Below, piece by piece: positions 56,901-64,000 of a DNA stretch of 64,000 bases. A program made the position numbers and the translations under genes. The stretch is from Polynucleobacter sp. MWH-UH35A (GTDB taxonomy: Bacteria; Pseudomonadota; Gammaproteobacteria; Burkholderiales; Burkholderiaceae), in contig NZ_CP061285.1 in assembly GCF_018687075.1 (NCBI RefSeq), positions 1,612,001 through 1,676,000 of the forward strand. The letters run 5' to 3'. Within the stretch, counting starts at the first letter, position 1. Every line of letters starts with the position of its first letter. The notes below the pieces were generated by a model. That model was not told the DNA's origin. It saw nothing but the letters and a program-made list of their open reading frames with translations, and did no database searches.

Positions 56901-58090
56901 ACCGAATCTGGCAGGATTTAAACCTAACAGCAAATAATAAAAATTCTGCATGGCAAATCCGCTTAAGAGGATCTCCTCAGGTTGCTGGCAATATTCAATA
57001 TCAACCTGCGTCACAGTCAACAACTAGCGATCTCATTAGTGGACGACTAACACGCCTAAAAATCCCGGAAGCAATCGCCATCACACCTGCACCTTCAAAG
57101 CAAGTTCAAAAAAATCCGGTAATAAAAAATAAGATTGAGCCAGGATCAATACCGAGCATTGATTTAACTATTGATGACTTTGAGTGGAATAAGGCTCAAC
57201 TTGGGCAAGTAAAGATTAAAACCAAAACCACTGGCAACGTCCTCAATATCGACTCAATTCAATTCAGTAACCCCCAAGGAAACTCAACTCTTACAGGTCG
57301 ATGGGCTGGGGGCACACAAAATACACCCTCTCATACAAACTTAAATGTCGATCTCAATATTAAAGATGCTGGACAGATTATTGGGCACTGGACTAACCAA
57401 AAGTCGGTAGAAGGCGGTCAAGGCAAGCTAAATGTGAATGCGGATTGGGATGGCCCTCCCTTTAACCCCAACTATGAAACTTTAGCGGGCAAGGCAACCT
57501 TAAACCTGGAAAAGGGACGCCTTTTGGAGGTCAATACTAGTGGCGCCAAATTGCTTGATGTTCTCAGTTTGCAAAGTTTATTTAGATTTGCCACATTTGA
57601 TCTAAAAGGAAGCCTAGGAAATATTGTTACCAAAGGAACCCCTTTTAATACAATCGACGCCTCTTTTGATATCAGCGCTGGTGTTGCACAAGCCAAGCAA
57701 TTTACGATGGGCTTAGATCAGGCTCGGGTTGCTATGATTGGGCAAATTAATATTCCCAAACAAACACAGGATTTACGTGTCACTATTTTCCCAACGATTG
57801 ATGCTACTGCGGGCTCACTTGCTGCCTTTGCTATTAACCCAATTGTTGGCCTTGGCGCATTAGTTGGTCAGTACTTAATCACCAGTCAAATCAATCGTAA
57901 TCTTCAGTCCGACTACTTAGTTCAAGGGTCGTGGGAGAATCCAGAGGTAATCCCTTTGGATCAAAAGGGTCAGCCAATTGACACCAAAACGTTAGATACG
58001 ATTCGCAGCAAGGAATTGCTCAAAGAACAAAGTAAACCGAATAGCACCACGGGCCCACAAAGCAATCCTACCAATACTCCTAACCAATAG
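53957..58090 (+). CDS. yhdP: YhdP family AsmA-like envelope protein
   Basis: Very large AsmA-like protein of 1377 residues. A basic start (RLKSVLAKRPQGSSRAWRKR) is followed by one membrane helix at about 30-50; the rest is periplasmic and consists mostly of repeated beta-strand segments (DUF3971 and AsmA-like C-terminal region with FDLKGSLGNIVTKG and QNLRVTIFPTI-like DLRVTIFPTID). By homology it forms a long groove that carries phospholipid from inner to outer membrane. Ends in a Pro/Asn/Thr-rich tail. It starts the yhdP-nitrilase-tldD cluster, which is conserved in beta- and gammaproteobacteria. Confidence 0.92.
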   Translation: MLQNIIPPRLKSVLAKRPQGSSRAWRKRILILAGVTFALFVLGHIGVRFVLWPQIEKSKAAVERLMSARMGADVSMDSLQVSWTGIRPNFEVEGLRFNGPNQSRPLLFIQKINGQLSWTSFYHLEPYFHELNIENAEIYAQRSSKGVVTIAGVSIDGKPNDYSAENWLFAQNEIRISDVKLFWDDQLKKKATTSIQVQSLSLSNGIRSHKGSLSATTPWTKGPLTVDIDLVHHIGGQAGNWRDWIGTVSWNLNELQLSQMAGDFALPLNTLEGILNSNGKLKIDNGNPDGGEIYLAADNLTIQLSKDEDAIALGRLETHLTQETESGLIAVTTKSFAWRDIDSPKSTPLENLSPMTFRWRPPTGDGEIKEFGFSSPKILVEDVALFALNLPLSKKVHQWIKASKADGELQDLDINWSESKSPLSALNIPGGWFKSNKLDFTVSGKLIDLSFVGINKSMPSVKKLSGFLTADQNKGSFSIKSNGLEVEVNDFLVDPKIQLDQASGQISWSKQKGNWVINAKQLELGNSEISTTLNINYIIGEAKKPDYMTLDMDFAQANLKTAYRYLPVGMGSEAKTYLSKAFDAGVIKKGNLHIKGDPNAVPFSKAGTGEFTLNLPIAGATFNPAPTSSPAQGVWPAFNKVNGVLAMQNANLSVDIDQANYKQVVLSKFHADIPSVSAKQLLLTVNGEAQGDAPQLLDYLFASPVGKKQIGLERNLKITGPTNLNLGLKIPLTGSGDTNTDIQIRFPGNRVQWGELPPFENLKGKIRITEVNPEFEDITANFLGGAIKISSATSKQAANIYDISGDVSAKFIRDYFASDTAVETLPILQAFSGVARYDGTISFNKGNSETNLKLDMRDWGSNAPPPMKKQAGSAMSGNLIIKTFAKSKANTSRFSWDGKIGDTYFIQGEIATNDTLRHAVGIGIPATPPQEGFQLNLASNELNLDLWQSFLSSQSRKNAGPQPNNSNNIQIAAQVKQLTLFDRIWQDLNLTANNKNSAWQIRLRGSPQVAGNIQYQPASQSTTSDLISGRLTRLKIPEAIAITPAPSKQVQKNPVIKNKIEPGSIPSIDLTIDDFEWNKAQLGQVKIKTKTTGNVLNIDSIQFSNPQGNSTLTGRWAGGTQNTPSHTNLNVDLNIKDAGQIIGHWTNQKSVEGGQGKLNVNADWDGPPFNPNYETLAGKATLNLEKGRLLEVNTSGAKLLDVLSLQSLFRFATFDLKGSLGNIVTKGTPFNTIDASFDISAGVAQAKQFTMGLDQARVAMIGQINIPKQTQDLRVTIFPTIDATAGSLAAFAINPIVGLGALVGQYLITSQINRNLQSDYLVQGSWENPEVIPLDQKGQPIDTKTLDTIRSKELLKEQSKPNSTTGPQSNPTNTPNQ

Positions 58091-58093
58091 ATC

Positions 58094-58927
58094 ATGAGCA
58101 CATCAGCTAGCAGCGCAGAACTCAAGATTTCTTCGATTCAGATGGTATCTACTCCTGACGTGCAAGAGAACCTCTCTACTGCGAGCAGACTCATTGCGGC
58201 AGCTGCCGCAGATGGTGCGCAGTTAGCCGTACTGCCAGAATATTTTTGCTTGATGGGACTAAAAGATACCGACAAAGTCCACGCCAGAGAAGACTTCAGA
58301 AATGGTCCTATTCAAGAGCGACTTTCTCAAATTGCCAAAGAAAACGATTTGTACCTGGTAGCGGGCACCATTCCTCTGGAAGCTAAAGATTCAAATAAGG
58401 TACTCAATACCACCCTTGTCTTTGATCCTGCCGGCCAAGTCATTTCTCGTTATGACAAGATTCATTTGTTTGGCTTTCAGACTGAGACTGAGCGCTACCA
58501 AGAGTCGGAAACGATTGAGGCAGGAAATGTGCCGGGCCTCTTAAAACTTTCTATTGATGGAAATGATTGGACTTTTGGTTTAAGTATTTGTTATGACCTG
58601 CGCTTTCCAGAACTGTACCGGACCTTGGGGAAAGTAGACTGCCATATCATCCCGGCCGCTTTTACCTATACGACTGGCAAGGATCACTGGGAAATTCTCT
58701 TGCGTGCCCGAGCGATTGAAAATCAATGTTATGTACTCGCATCTGCACAAGGTGGCAAACATCAAAACCAACGTCGCACCTGGGGTAACAGCATGTTGAT
58801 TGATCCATGGGGTAGCGTCATGACCAATCTTCCCGAGGGAGAAGGCTTTATTTCAGGTGTATTGTGCAAAGATAAATTAAACGAGGTACGCTCTAAGTTA
58901 CCTGCACTTGCACATCGCAAGCTTTAA
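58094..58927 (+). CDS. Carbon-nitrogen hydrolase (nitrilase superfamily)
   Basis: Nitrilase-superfamily amidase of 277 residues. The catalytic triad Glu-Lys-Cys is visible in [18 protein letters not shown] and [14 protein letters not shown]. The last is typical of the Nit1/deaminated-glutathione amidase branch, so hydrolysis of deaminated glutathione is the likeliest role, by inference. It begins three bases after the yhdP stop, so it is co-transcribed, and tldD follows after 20 bases. Confidence 0.9.
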   Translation: MSTSASSAELKISSIQMVSTPDVQENLSTASRLIAAAAADGAQLAVLPEYFCLMGLKDTDKVHAREDFRNGPIQERLSQIAKENDLYLVAGTIPLEAKDSNKVLNTTLVFDPAGQVISRYDKIHLFGFQTETERYQESETIEAGNVPGLLKLSIDGNDWTFGLSICYDLRFPELYRTLGKVDCHIIPAAFTYTTGKDHWEILLRARAIENQCYVLASAQGGKHQNQRRTWGNSMLIDPWGSVMTNLPEGEGFISGVLCKDKLNEVRSKLPALAHRKL

Positions 58928-58947
58928 AGAAAGATCCGCCGAATCTT

Positions 58948-60438
58948 ATGACCGCACCAGACGCACTTTTTCCCGCAAATTGGACCAAAGCCAAAAAACA
59001 AGCAGACCTCATTAAATTAGCCAAATCCATCTTACTTGAGCCTACCGGTTTATCGGAGCAAGATTTACACCATACCTTTGGCAACCTATTTGCCCACCGC
59101 CTTGATGATGCGGATCTTTACTTCCAACACACTCGTAGTGAAAGCTGGAGCCTCGAGGAGGGCATCGTCAAATCAGGCAGCTTCAATATTGATCAAGGTG
59201 TTGGGGTACGAGCTATTTATGGCGACAAGACCGCTTTCGCCTACTCAGACGAAATCAACTTAGAGGCCTTAAATAAAGCAGCGAAAGCGACTCGCGTGAT
59301 TGGCCCCGAAGGTGGCAAGCAAGCGGTTGCTAGCAAATTATTTCACCCGGTATCCAACACACTTTACTCAGATATCAACCCCTTGGATTCGCTTCAGCCC
59401 AAGGAAAAAATTGCGCTACTAGAAAGTATTGAGCGTCGTGCTAAAGCACGTGATCCACGCATCATTCAGGTCATGGCAAGCTTGGCTGGTGAGTTCGATG
59501 TTGTTTTAGTAGTGCGCGCAGATGGCTTATTAGCTGCTGATGTTCGCCCACTAGTGCGCGTTTCAGTGCATGTGATTGCAGAGCAAAATGGTCGTCGTGA
59601 ATCTGGATCTTCTGGTGGTGGTGCACGTCATGACTACCTCTACTTCGATACAGAACTCATTAATCGCTACGTTGATGAAGCGGTAGATGGAGCTCTTGTG
59701 AATCTCGAGTCTCGCCCAGCACCTGCTGGACCAATGACCGTAGTGATGGGACCTGGTTGGCCTGGCGTTTTATTGCATGAAGCTGTAGGTCATGGTCTTG
59801 AAGGTGACTTTAATCGCAAAGGGTCCTCTGCTTTCGCTGATCGGATTGGCCAGCGCGTTGCCGCCAAAGGTGTCACTGTTGTTGATGACGGCACACTAGC
59901 TGGACGTAGAGGCTCATTAAATGTTGACGATGAAGGCACACCCACTCAATGCACCACCCTGATTGAAGATGGCATTTTAAAAGGGTATATCCAAGATAGC
60001 CTGAATGCCCGCCTGATGAATATGCCGCTCACCGGTAATGGTCGCCGTGAGAGCTTTGCCTCTCTACCAATGCCGCGCATGACCAATACCTATATGCTGG
60101 CTGGCAAAGATGATCCCCAAGAAATCGTGGCAAGCATTAAGCGCGGCTTGTATGCGGTCAATTTTGGCGGCGGTCAGGTAGATATCACAAGTGGAAAATT
60201 TGTATTTTCTGCCTCGGAGGCCTACTGGGTTGAGAATGGCAAGATCCAATACCCCGTCAAAGGCGCCACCATCATTGGTAGTGGCCCAGAATCCCTAAAA
60301 CAAGTTTCTATGATCGGAAATGACCTCAAGCTCGATGGCGGGGTAGGGGTCTGCGGCAAGGAAGGACAAAGCGTTCCTGTCGGGGTTGGACAGCCCACTC
60401 TGCGGATTGATAGCCTGACCGTAGGTGGGACCGCCTGA
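58948..60438 (+). CDS. tldD: Metalloprotease TldD
   Basis: Subunit of the TldD/TldE zinc protease that matures small modified peptides and degrades unfolded small proteins; 496 residues. The metal motif HEAVGH (HExxxH) sits within [16 protein letters not shown], followed by [13 protein letters not shown] and MTNTYMLAG, hallmarks of TldD (TldE lacks the HExxxH). The first 15-20 residues are longer than usual. tldE (pmbA) is not in the window. Confidence 0.96.
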   Translation: MTAPDALFPANWTKAKKQADLIKLAKSILLEPTGLSEQDLHHTFGNLFAHRLDDADLYFQHTRSESWSLEEGIVKSGSFNIDQGVGVRAIYGDKTAFAYSDEINLEALNKAAKATRVIGPEGGKQAVASKLFHPVSNTLYSDINPLDSLQPKEKIALLESIERRAKARDPRIIQVMASLAGEFDVVLVVRADGLLAADVRPLVRVSVHVIAEQNGRRESGSSGGGARHDYLYFDTELINRYVDEAVDGALVNLESRPAPAGPMTVVMGPGWPGVLLHEAVGHGLEGDFNRKGSSAFADRIGQRVAAKGVTVVDDGTLAGRRGSLNVDDEGTPTQCTTLIEDGILKGYIQDSLNARLMNMPLTGNGRRESFASLPMPRMTNTYMLAGKDDPQEIVASIKRGLYAVNFGGGQVDITSGKFVFSASEAYWVENGKIQYPVKGATIIGSGPESLKQVSMIGNDLKLDGGVGVCGKEGQSVPVGVGQPTLRIDSLTVGGTA

Positions 60439-60456
60439 GATCGGCTAATTACGGCT

Positions 60457-60462
60457 TAAAAT
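60457..60462 (+). promoter_or_regulatory. -10 box of aroG, leaderless arrangement
   Basis: TAAAAT ends six bases before the aroG ATG (60469). It lies in the 30-base gap after tldD. Confidence 0.5.
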
Positions 60463-60468
60463 AGCCAG

Positions 60469-61593
60469 ATGAGCCAACAAAATACGAATCCCGCCAATTG
60501 GTACTCCGCTGTCGACAAGACCTCGGATACTGACGATCAACGCATTGATAACATTTCTGTTCTGCCACCGCCAGAGCATTTAATCCGCTTCTTTCCTATC
60601 TCCGGAACACCGACTGAGGCATTGATTAGCAAAACTCGCAAGAAGATCCGTGACATTATTCATGGCAAAGATGATCGTTTACTTGTCATCATCGGACCAT
60701 GCTCCATTCATGATCCTAGAGCAGCTTTGGAATACTGTCAGCGTCTCTTAGCTGAACGCGAACGCTTTGCTGGCGAACTAGAAATTGTGATGCGCGTGTA
60801 TTTTGAAAAACCACGCACTACCGTTGGTTGGAAGGGTTTAATTAATGACCCTTACTTAGATGAGAGCTATCGCATTGAAGAAGGCTTGCGCCTTGCTCGC
60901 CAGGTGCTCATGGAAATTAATCGCCTCGGCATGCCAGCAGGCAGCGAATTCTTGGACGTGATTTCACCGCAATATATTGCAGACCTCATTTCTTGGGGGG
61001 CAATTGGTGCACGCACTACTGAGAGCCAAGTTCATCGCGAACTCGCTTCAGGTTTATCGGCGCCCATCGGATTTAAGAATGGTACTGATGGCAATATCAA
61101 AATTGCTACTGATGCTATTCAAGCAGCGGGCCGTCCACATCACTTCTTATCTGTTCACAAGAATGGTCAAGTATCAGTAGTGGAAACCAAAGGTAATAAA
61201 GATTGCCACGTGATTTTGCGTGGCGGCAAAGAGCCAAACTACGAAGCCAAATTTGTCCAGGCAGCCTGCTCTGAGCTTGAAGCAGCCAAGCTTCCAGCCA
61301 GTTTGATGGTTGACCTTTCACATGCCAATTCAAGCAAAAAACATGAGCGTCAAATTGTTGTTGCTGACGATGTGGCACAGCAAATTGAATCTGGCTCACA
61401 TCATATTTTTGGTGTAATGGTAGAGAGTCATTTAAATGATGGCGCTCAGAAATTTACCCCAGGCAAAGATGATCCAAATACATTGGAATACGGCAAGAGC
61501 ATTACCGACGCTTGCATCAATTGGGATGACTCTGTAAAAGTTCTAGAGCGTCTTGCAACTGCCGTGAAAAAACGCAGAGCCAAGAAAAAATAA
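60469..61593 (+). CDS. aroG: 3-deoxy-7-phosphoheptulonate synthase (DAHP synthase, class I)
   Basis: First step of the shikimate pathway: joins PEP and erythrose-4-phosphate. 374 residues, AroG/F/H type. Seen are IIGPCSIHDPRAALEY, MRVYFEKPRTTVGWKGLINDP, GARTTESQVHRELASGLSAPIGFKNGTDG and VDLSHANSSK with metal-binding residues. The N-terminal region before residue 25 is longer and polar. Which aromatic acid inhibits it cannot be told from sequence reading alone, so aroG is used in the general sense. It is followed by a strong terminator. Confidence 0.93.
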   Translation: MSQQNTNPANWYSAVDKTSDTDDQRIDNISVLPPPEHLIRFFPISGTPTEALISKTRKKIRDIIHGKDDRLLVIIGPCSIHDPRAALEYCQRLLAERERFAGELEIVMRVYFEKPRTTVGWKGLINDPYLDESYRIEEGLRLARQVLMEINRLGMPAGSEFLDVISPQYIADLISWGAIGARTTESQVHRELASGLSAPIGFKNGTDGNIKIATDAIQAAGRPHHFLSVHKNGQVSVVETKGNKDCHVILRGGKEPNYEAKFVQAACSELEAAKLPASLMVDLSHANSSKKHERQIVVADDVAQQIESGSHHIFGVMVESHLNDGAQKFTPGKDDPNTLEYGKSITDACINWDDSVKVLERLATAVKKRRAKKK

Positions 61594-61623
61594 TACGGAA
61601 ATACTTTTTAAAGTAGCGTCATT

Positions 61624-61656
61624 AAAAGAGACTAATTATTTAGTCTCTTTTTTTTC
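61624..61656 (+). terminator. Terminator of aroG, reaching into the convergent gene
   Basis: Perfect 12-bp stem AAAAGAGACTAA / TTAGTCTCTTTT with a 4-base loop and a T tract. The right arm and T tract are the last codons and stop of the adenosyltransferase gene on the other strand. The A run gives a short T run for that gene too. Confidence 0.9.
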
Positions 61657-62205
61657 GTGCTTCCAAAGCACATCAGACCCACCAGCTGCGCGATTCAAAA
61701 TACGCGCCAGCACAAATAGCAAATCCGATAAGCGATTGACGTATTGGCGAGGAGAATCATAAAGAGGCTCCTCCCAACCCAAACGAACAATTGAGCGTTC
61801 GGCTCTGCGACATACGGTACGACACACATGTGCTTGTGCAGCAGCACGAGTACCACCCGGCAAAATAAATTCCGTTAAAGGTGGCAACTGTTGGTTATAT
61901 TTTTCAAGCCAAACATCTAACTGCGCCACATGCTCAGGATTCAATAGTTTGTAATTGGGGATACAAAGCTCGCCACCTAAATCGAATAAATCATGCTGAA
62001 CCTGCAGAAAAAGCTCACGCAATTCGGTGGAAATACTTTCTGGGATTGTCTCGGTCATCAAAACCCCAATTTCCGAGTTCAATTCATCGATATCGCCCAT
62101 GGCGCAGATCCGCAAGTGATCCTTCTCAACGCGACTGCCGTCACCCAAGCCCGTCATTCCCGCATCACCGGTTCTAGTGGCGATTTTTGATAGTCGATTT
62201 CCCAT
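61636..62205 (-). CDS. PduO-type corrinoid adenosyltransferase
   Basis: Converts cob(I)alamin to adenosylcobalamin, 189 residues. The N-terminal ATP motif TRTGDAGMTGLGDG and the C-terminal FILPGGTRAAAQAHVCRTVCRRAERSIV (long helix with conserved Arg and Glu) are the PduO/EutT-like family signature; the active-site Asp/Arg region near NRLSDLLFVLAR is present. The Lys/Glu-rich last residues overlap the aroG terminator. Consensus TATAAT ends seven bases before the ATG. No other cobalamin gene is nearby. Confidence 0.93.
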   Translation of the reverse strand: MGNRLSKIATRTGDAGMTGLGDGSRVEKDHLRICAMGDIDELNSEIGVLMTETIPESISTELRELFLQVQHDLFDLGGELCIPNYKLLNPEHVAQLDVWLEKYNQQLPPLTEFILPGGTRAAAQAHVCRTVCRRAERSIVRLGWEEPLYDSPRQYVNRLSDLLFVLARILNRAAGGSDVLWKHEKKETK

Positions 62206-62212
62206 AAGCTTA

Positions 62213-62218
62213 ATTATA
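62213..62218 (-). promoter_or_regulatory. -10 box of the adenosyltransferase gene, leaderless arrangement
   Basis: Minus-strand TATAAT followed by TAAGCTT and the ATG at 62205. The same bases on the plus strand (TAATTA at 62211-62216) end seven bases before the glcD ATG. Confidence 0.6.
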
Positions 62219-62223
62219 GGTAA

Positions 62224-63738
62224 ATGGCTAAAATGATTCTTATGAATATGGTGACCCCACCCCCCGATTTAGCCGCTATTAGCGCCCTTCAGTCCAAATT
62301 GGTTGCAGCTTTGCGCCCAATCCTTCCAGAACATGCTCTCCTGTGGGAACCAGAAGACACCATTCCCTATGAATGCGATGGTCTGGCAGCCTATAGACGA
62401 ATGCCTTTAGCAGTGGCTTTGCCAGAGACCGAAGAGCAAGTAGCCCAAATTTTAAAGATTTGCTATGCAATGCAAATTCCAGTGGTGCCTCGTGGATCAG
62501 GCACAGGACTATCAGGTGGAGCAATGCCTCTTTCTCAGGGTTTAGTGCTGTCTTTGGCTAAGCTTAAGAAAATTATCAGCATTGATCCATTCACTCGCAC
62601 TGCAGTAGTGCAGCCTGGTGTACGCAACTTGGCAATCTCCGAAGCAGTTGCCCATCTGGGTTTGTACTACGCGCCAGATCCCTCTTCTCAAATTGCCTGC
62701 TCTATTGGTGGCAACGTCAATGAAAACTCCGGCGGGGTGCACTGTCTTAAATATGGCCTTACTTTGCATAATGTTCTGCGCGTCCGCGGAATACTCATGA
62801 ACGGCGAGATCGTTGAATTTGGCGGACTAGCACCAGATGCCCCAGGACTCGATTTACTCGCAATCATGATGGGCAGTGAAGGCATGCTAGCCGTTGTTAC
62901 AGAGGTTACAGTCAAGTTAGTTGCCAAGCCAAAATTAGCTCGTGTGATCATGGCAAGTTTTGATGACATCGAAAAAGGTGGCAACGCAGTCGCTGCCATT
63001 ATTGCTGCCGGAATTATTCCTGCTGGATTGGAAATGATGGATAAAGCCACCACTCGCGCTGTAGAGGAATTTGTCCACGCTGGTTATGACCTAGATGCTG
63101 CAGCTATTTTGCTCTGTGAATCCGACGGCACACCTGAAGAAGTCGCTGAAGAAATCGAGCGCATGACTAAGGTGCTTGAAGAAGCTGGTGCTAGTGGCAT
63201 TCAAATTTCAAAAGATGAGAGCGAGCGCTTGAAGTTTTGGAGTGGGCGTAAAAACGCTTTCCCAGCTGCGGGTCGCTTAGCACCTGATTACTACTGTATG
63301 GATGGCACCATTCCGCGTCGTCACATTGCGACCTTACTAAAGCGCATTCAAGGGATGGAAGCAAAGTACGGCCTTGGCTGTCTAAACGTATTTCATGCGG
63401 GCGATGGCAACATGCACCCTCTCATCCTATTTAATGGTGCTGATCAAGAAGAATGGCATCGTGCGGAAGAATTTGGCACTGAAATTTTAGAAGCTTGCGT
63501 AGAGCTTGGTGGAACCATCACCGGCGAGCATGGTGTTGGCATCGAAAAAATTAATTCGATGTGTGTTCAGTTCGGTGAAGGTGAGCGCCAATCCTTCTGG
63601 GGTGTGAAGAGTGCTTTTGATCCAGAAAAACTACTCAACCCAGATAAAGCAATTCCAACTTTGAATCGCTGCGCTGAATATGGTCGCATGCGCATTAGCG
63701 GTGGCCAATTACCTCATCCAGAATTGGAGCGCTTCTAA
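62224..63738 (+). CDS. glcD: Glycolate oxidase FAD subunit GlcD
   Basis: FAD-binding subunit of glycolate oxidase (glycolate to glyoxylate), 504 residues. The PCMH-type FAD site is PVVPRGSGTGLSGGAMPL, SSQIACSIGGNVNENSGG follows, and the C-terminal cap has HAGDGNMHPL and ITGEHGVGIEK. ATG 62224 has no ribosome site; ATG 62242 is possible too. The divergent start of the adenosyltransferase is only 18 bases away. Its TAA overlaps the glcE start (TAATG). D-lactate dehydrogenase-like activity cannot be excluded. Confidence 0.95.
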   Translation: MAKMILMNMVTPPPDLAAISALQSKLVAALRPILPEHALLWEPEDTIPYECDGLAAYRRMPLAVALPETEEQVAQILKICYAMQIPVVPRGSGTGLSGGAMPLSQGLVLSLAKLKKIISIDPFTRTAVVQPGVRNLAISEAVAHLGLYYAPDPSSQIACSIGGNVNENSGGVHCLKYGLTLHNVLRVRGILMNGEIVEFGGLAPDAPGLDLLAIMMGSEGMLAVVTEVTVKLVAKPKLARVIMASFDDIEKGGNAVAAIIAAGIIPAGLEMMDKATTRAVEEFVHAGYDLDAAAILLCESDGTPEEVAEEIERMTKVLEEAGASGIQISKDESERLKFWSGRKNAFPAAGRLAPDYYCMDGTIPRRHIATLLKRIQGMEAKYGLGCLNVFHAGDGNMHPLILFNGADQEEWHRAEEFGTEILEACVELGGTITGEHGVGIEKINSMCVQFGEGERQSFWGVKSAFDPEKLLNPDKAIPTLNRCAEYGRMRISGGQLPHPELERF

Positions 63739-64000
63739 TGAGTCACTCCAATCTACAAGTTGATGCATTTCGGGAACAAATTCTGAATGCAGCGAAGAAT
63801 CAAACTCCACTCTCCATTGAAGGCGGTGGAACCAAGTCTTGGTACGGAAATTCCAATAGCTATGCCAAGCTGGATACTCGCTCCTATTCAGGTATTTTGG
63901 AATATCAACCAGAAGAGCTCGTCATCACTGCTTGCGCAGGTACGCCATTAAAAGAAATTGAGGCAGCCCTCAAAGAAAAAAATCAGGTGCTGGCGTTTGA
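63738..64000 (+). CDS. glcE: Glycolate oxidase FAD-binding subunit GlcE (3' end outside window)
   Basis: First 87 codons of glcE, running off the window. The visible part has the N-terminal FAD-binding pattern PLSIEGGGTKSWYG, then GILEYQPEELVITACAGTPLKEIEAAL, as in GlcE. It starts one base inside the glcD stop, so translation is coupled; glcF (iron-sulfur subunit) is expected next. Confidence 0.93.
   Translation, partial: MSHSNLQVDAFREQILNAAKNQTPLSIEGGGTKSWYGNSNSYAKLDTRSYSGILEYQPEELVITACAGTPLKEIEAALKEKNQVLAF

Noticed and set aside
1..64000. CRISPR array, prophage, insertion sequence, toxin-antitoxin, defence or biosynthetic island
   Set aside because: None seen: no regularly spaced repeats, transposase, integrase or phage-like genes, and gene content is core metabolism throughout. 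I therefore do not claim an undescribed multi-gene system.

Overview
The window is a 64 kb stretch of housekeeping chromosome from a moderately low-GC betaproteobacterium. The protein sequences and gene neighbourhoods (hrcA/nadK/recN, hemH-grpE-dnaK-dnaJ, clpS-clpA, glnE/yhdP-nitrilase-tldD, purN beside an RsmB/NOP methyltransferase, tctBA transporter, LivK-type uptake) look most like Burkholderiaceae, and among these like Polynucleobacter. That assignment is recalled knowledge and no search was run. About 60 protein genes were found. No rRNA, tRNA, insertion sequence, prophage, CRISPR array or toxin-antitoxin pair was seen, and no gene-free stretch exceeds 300 bases (the longest is about 285 bases before cspA).

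Layout. 1-2 kb: end of tctB and complete tctA (tripartite carboxylate transporter). 2-7 kb: glnS, an SDR-fold protein, a ferredoxin-type reductase and argD. 7-12 kb: the minus-strand branched-chain amino-acid transporter livK-livH-livM-livG-livF, preceded by an FKBP isomerase and ispH. 13-18 kb: radC, rpmB-rpmG (L28, L33), a fatty-acid desaturase, an rRNA m5C methyltransferase and purN. 18-24 kb: ribF-ileS-lspA-coaBC-dut on the plus strand. 24-28 kb: a histone-H1-like small protein, clpS-clpA, cspA and a secreted DUF192 protein. 28-31 kb: argF-argG-ppnP, DUF3579 and rpsT. 31-42 kb: murJ, a SirB1-like protein, dedA, miaA, purM, an AI-2E-family permease, hda, a HAD phosphatase, pcnB, folK and panB. 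42-49 kb: the heat-shock block hrcA-hemH-grpE-dnaK-dnaJ with a textbook sigma-32 promoter before dnaK, and divergent nadK and recN. 51-61 kb: glnE, yhdP, a nitrilase, tldD and aroG. 61-64 kb: a PduO-type adenosyltransferase, glcD and the start of glcE.

The genes belong to core metabolism (arginine, purine, pantothenate/CoA, folate, heme, flavin, NADP, aromatic amino acids, isoprenoids), translation, protein quality control and the envelope. I found no credible undescribed multi-gene system. The most notable signal is regulatory: at least 15 genes have a -10-like hexamer ending only 5-7 bases before the start codon, which predicts many leaderless mRNAs. Several divergent gene pairs also share one AT-rich core in which the two -10 boxes overlap on opposite strands. 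Other points of interest are a terminator-like hairpin between livK and livH, a 9-bp hairpin between dnaK and dnaJ, two genes that seem to start at TTG, and a small Hc1-like basic protein.
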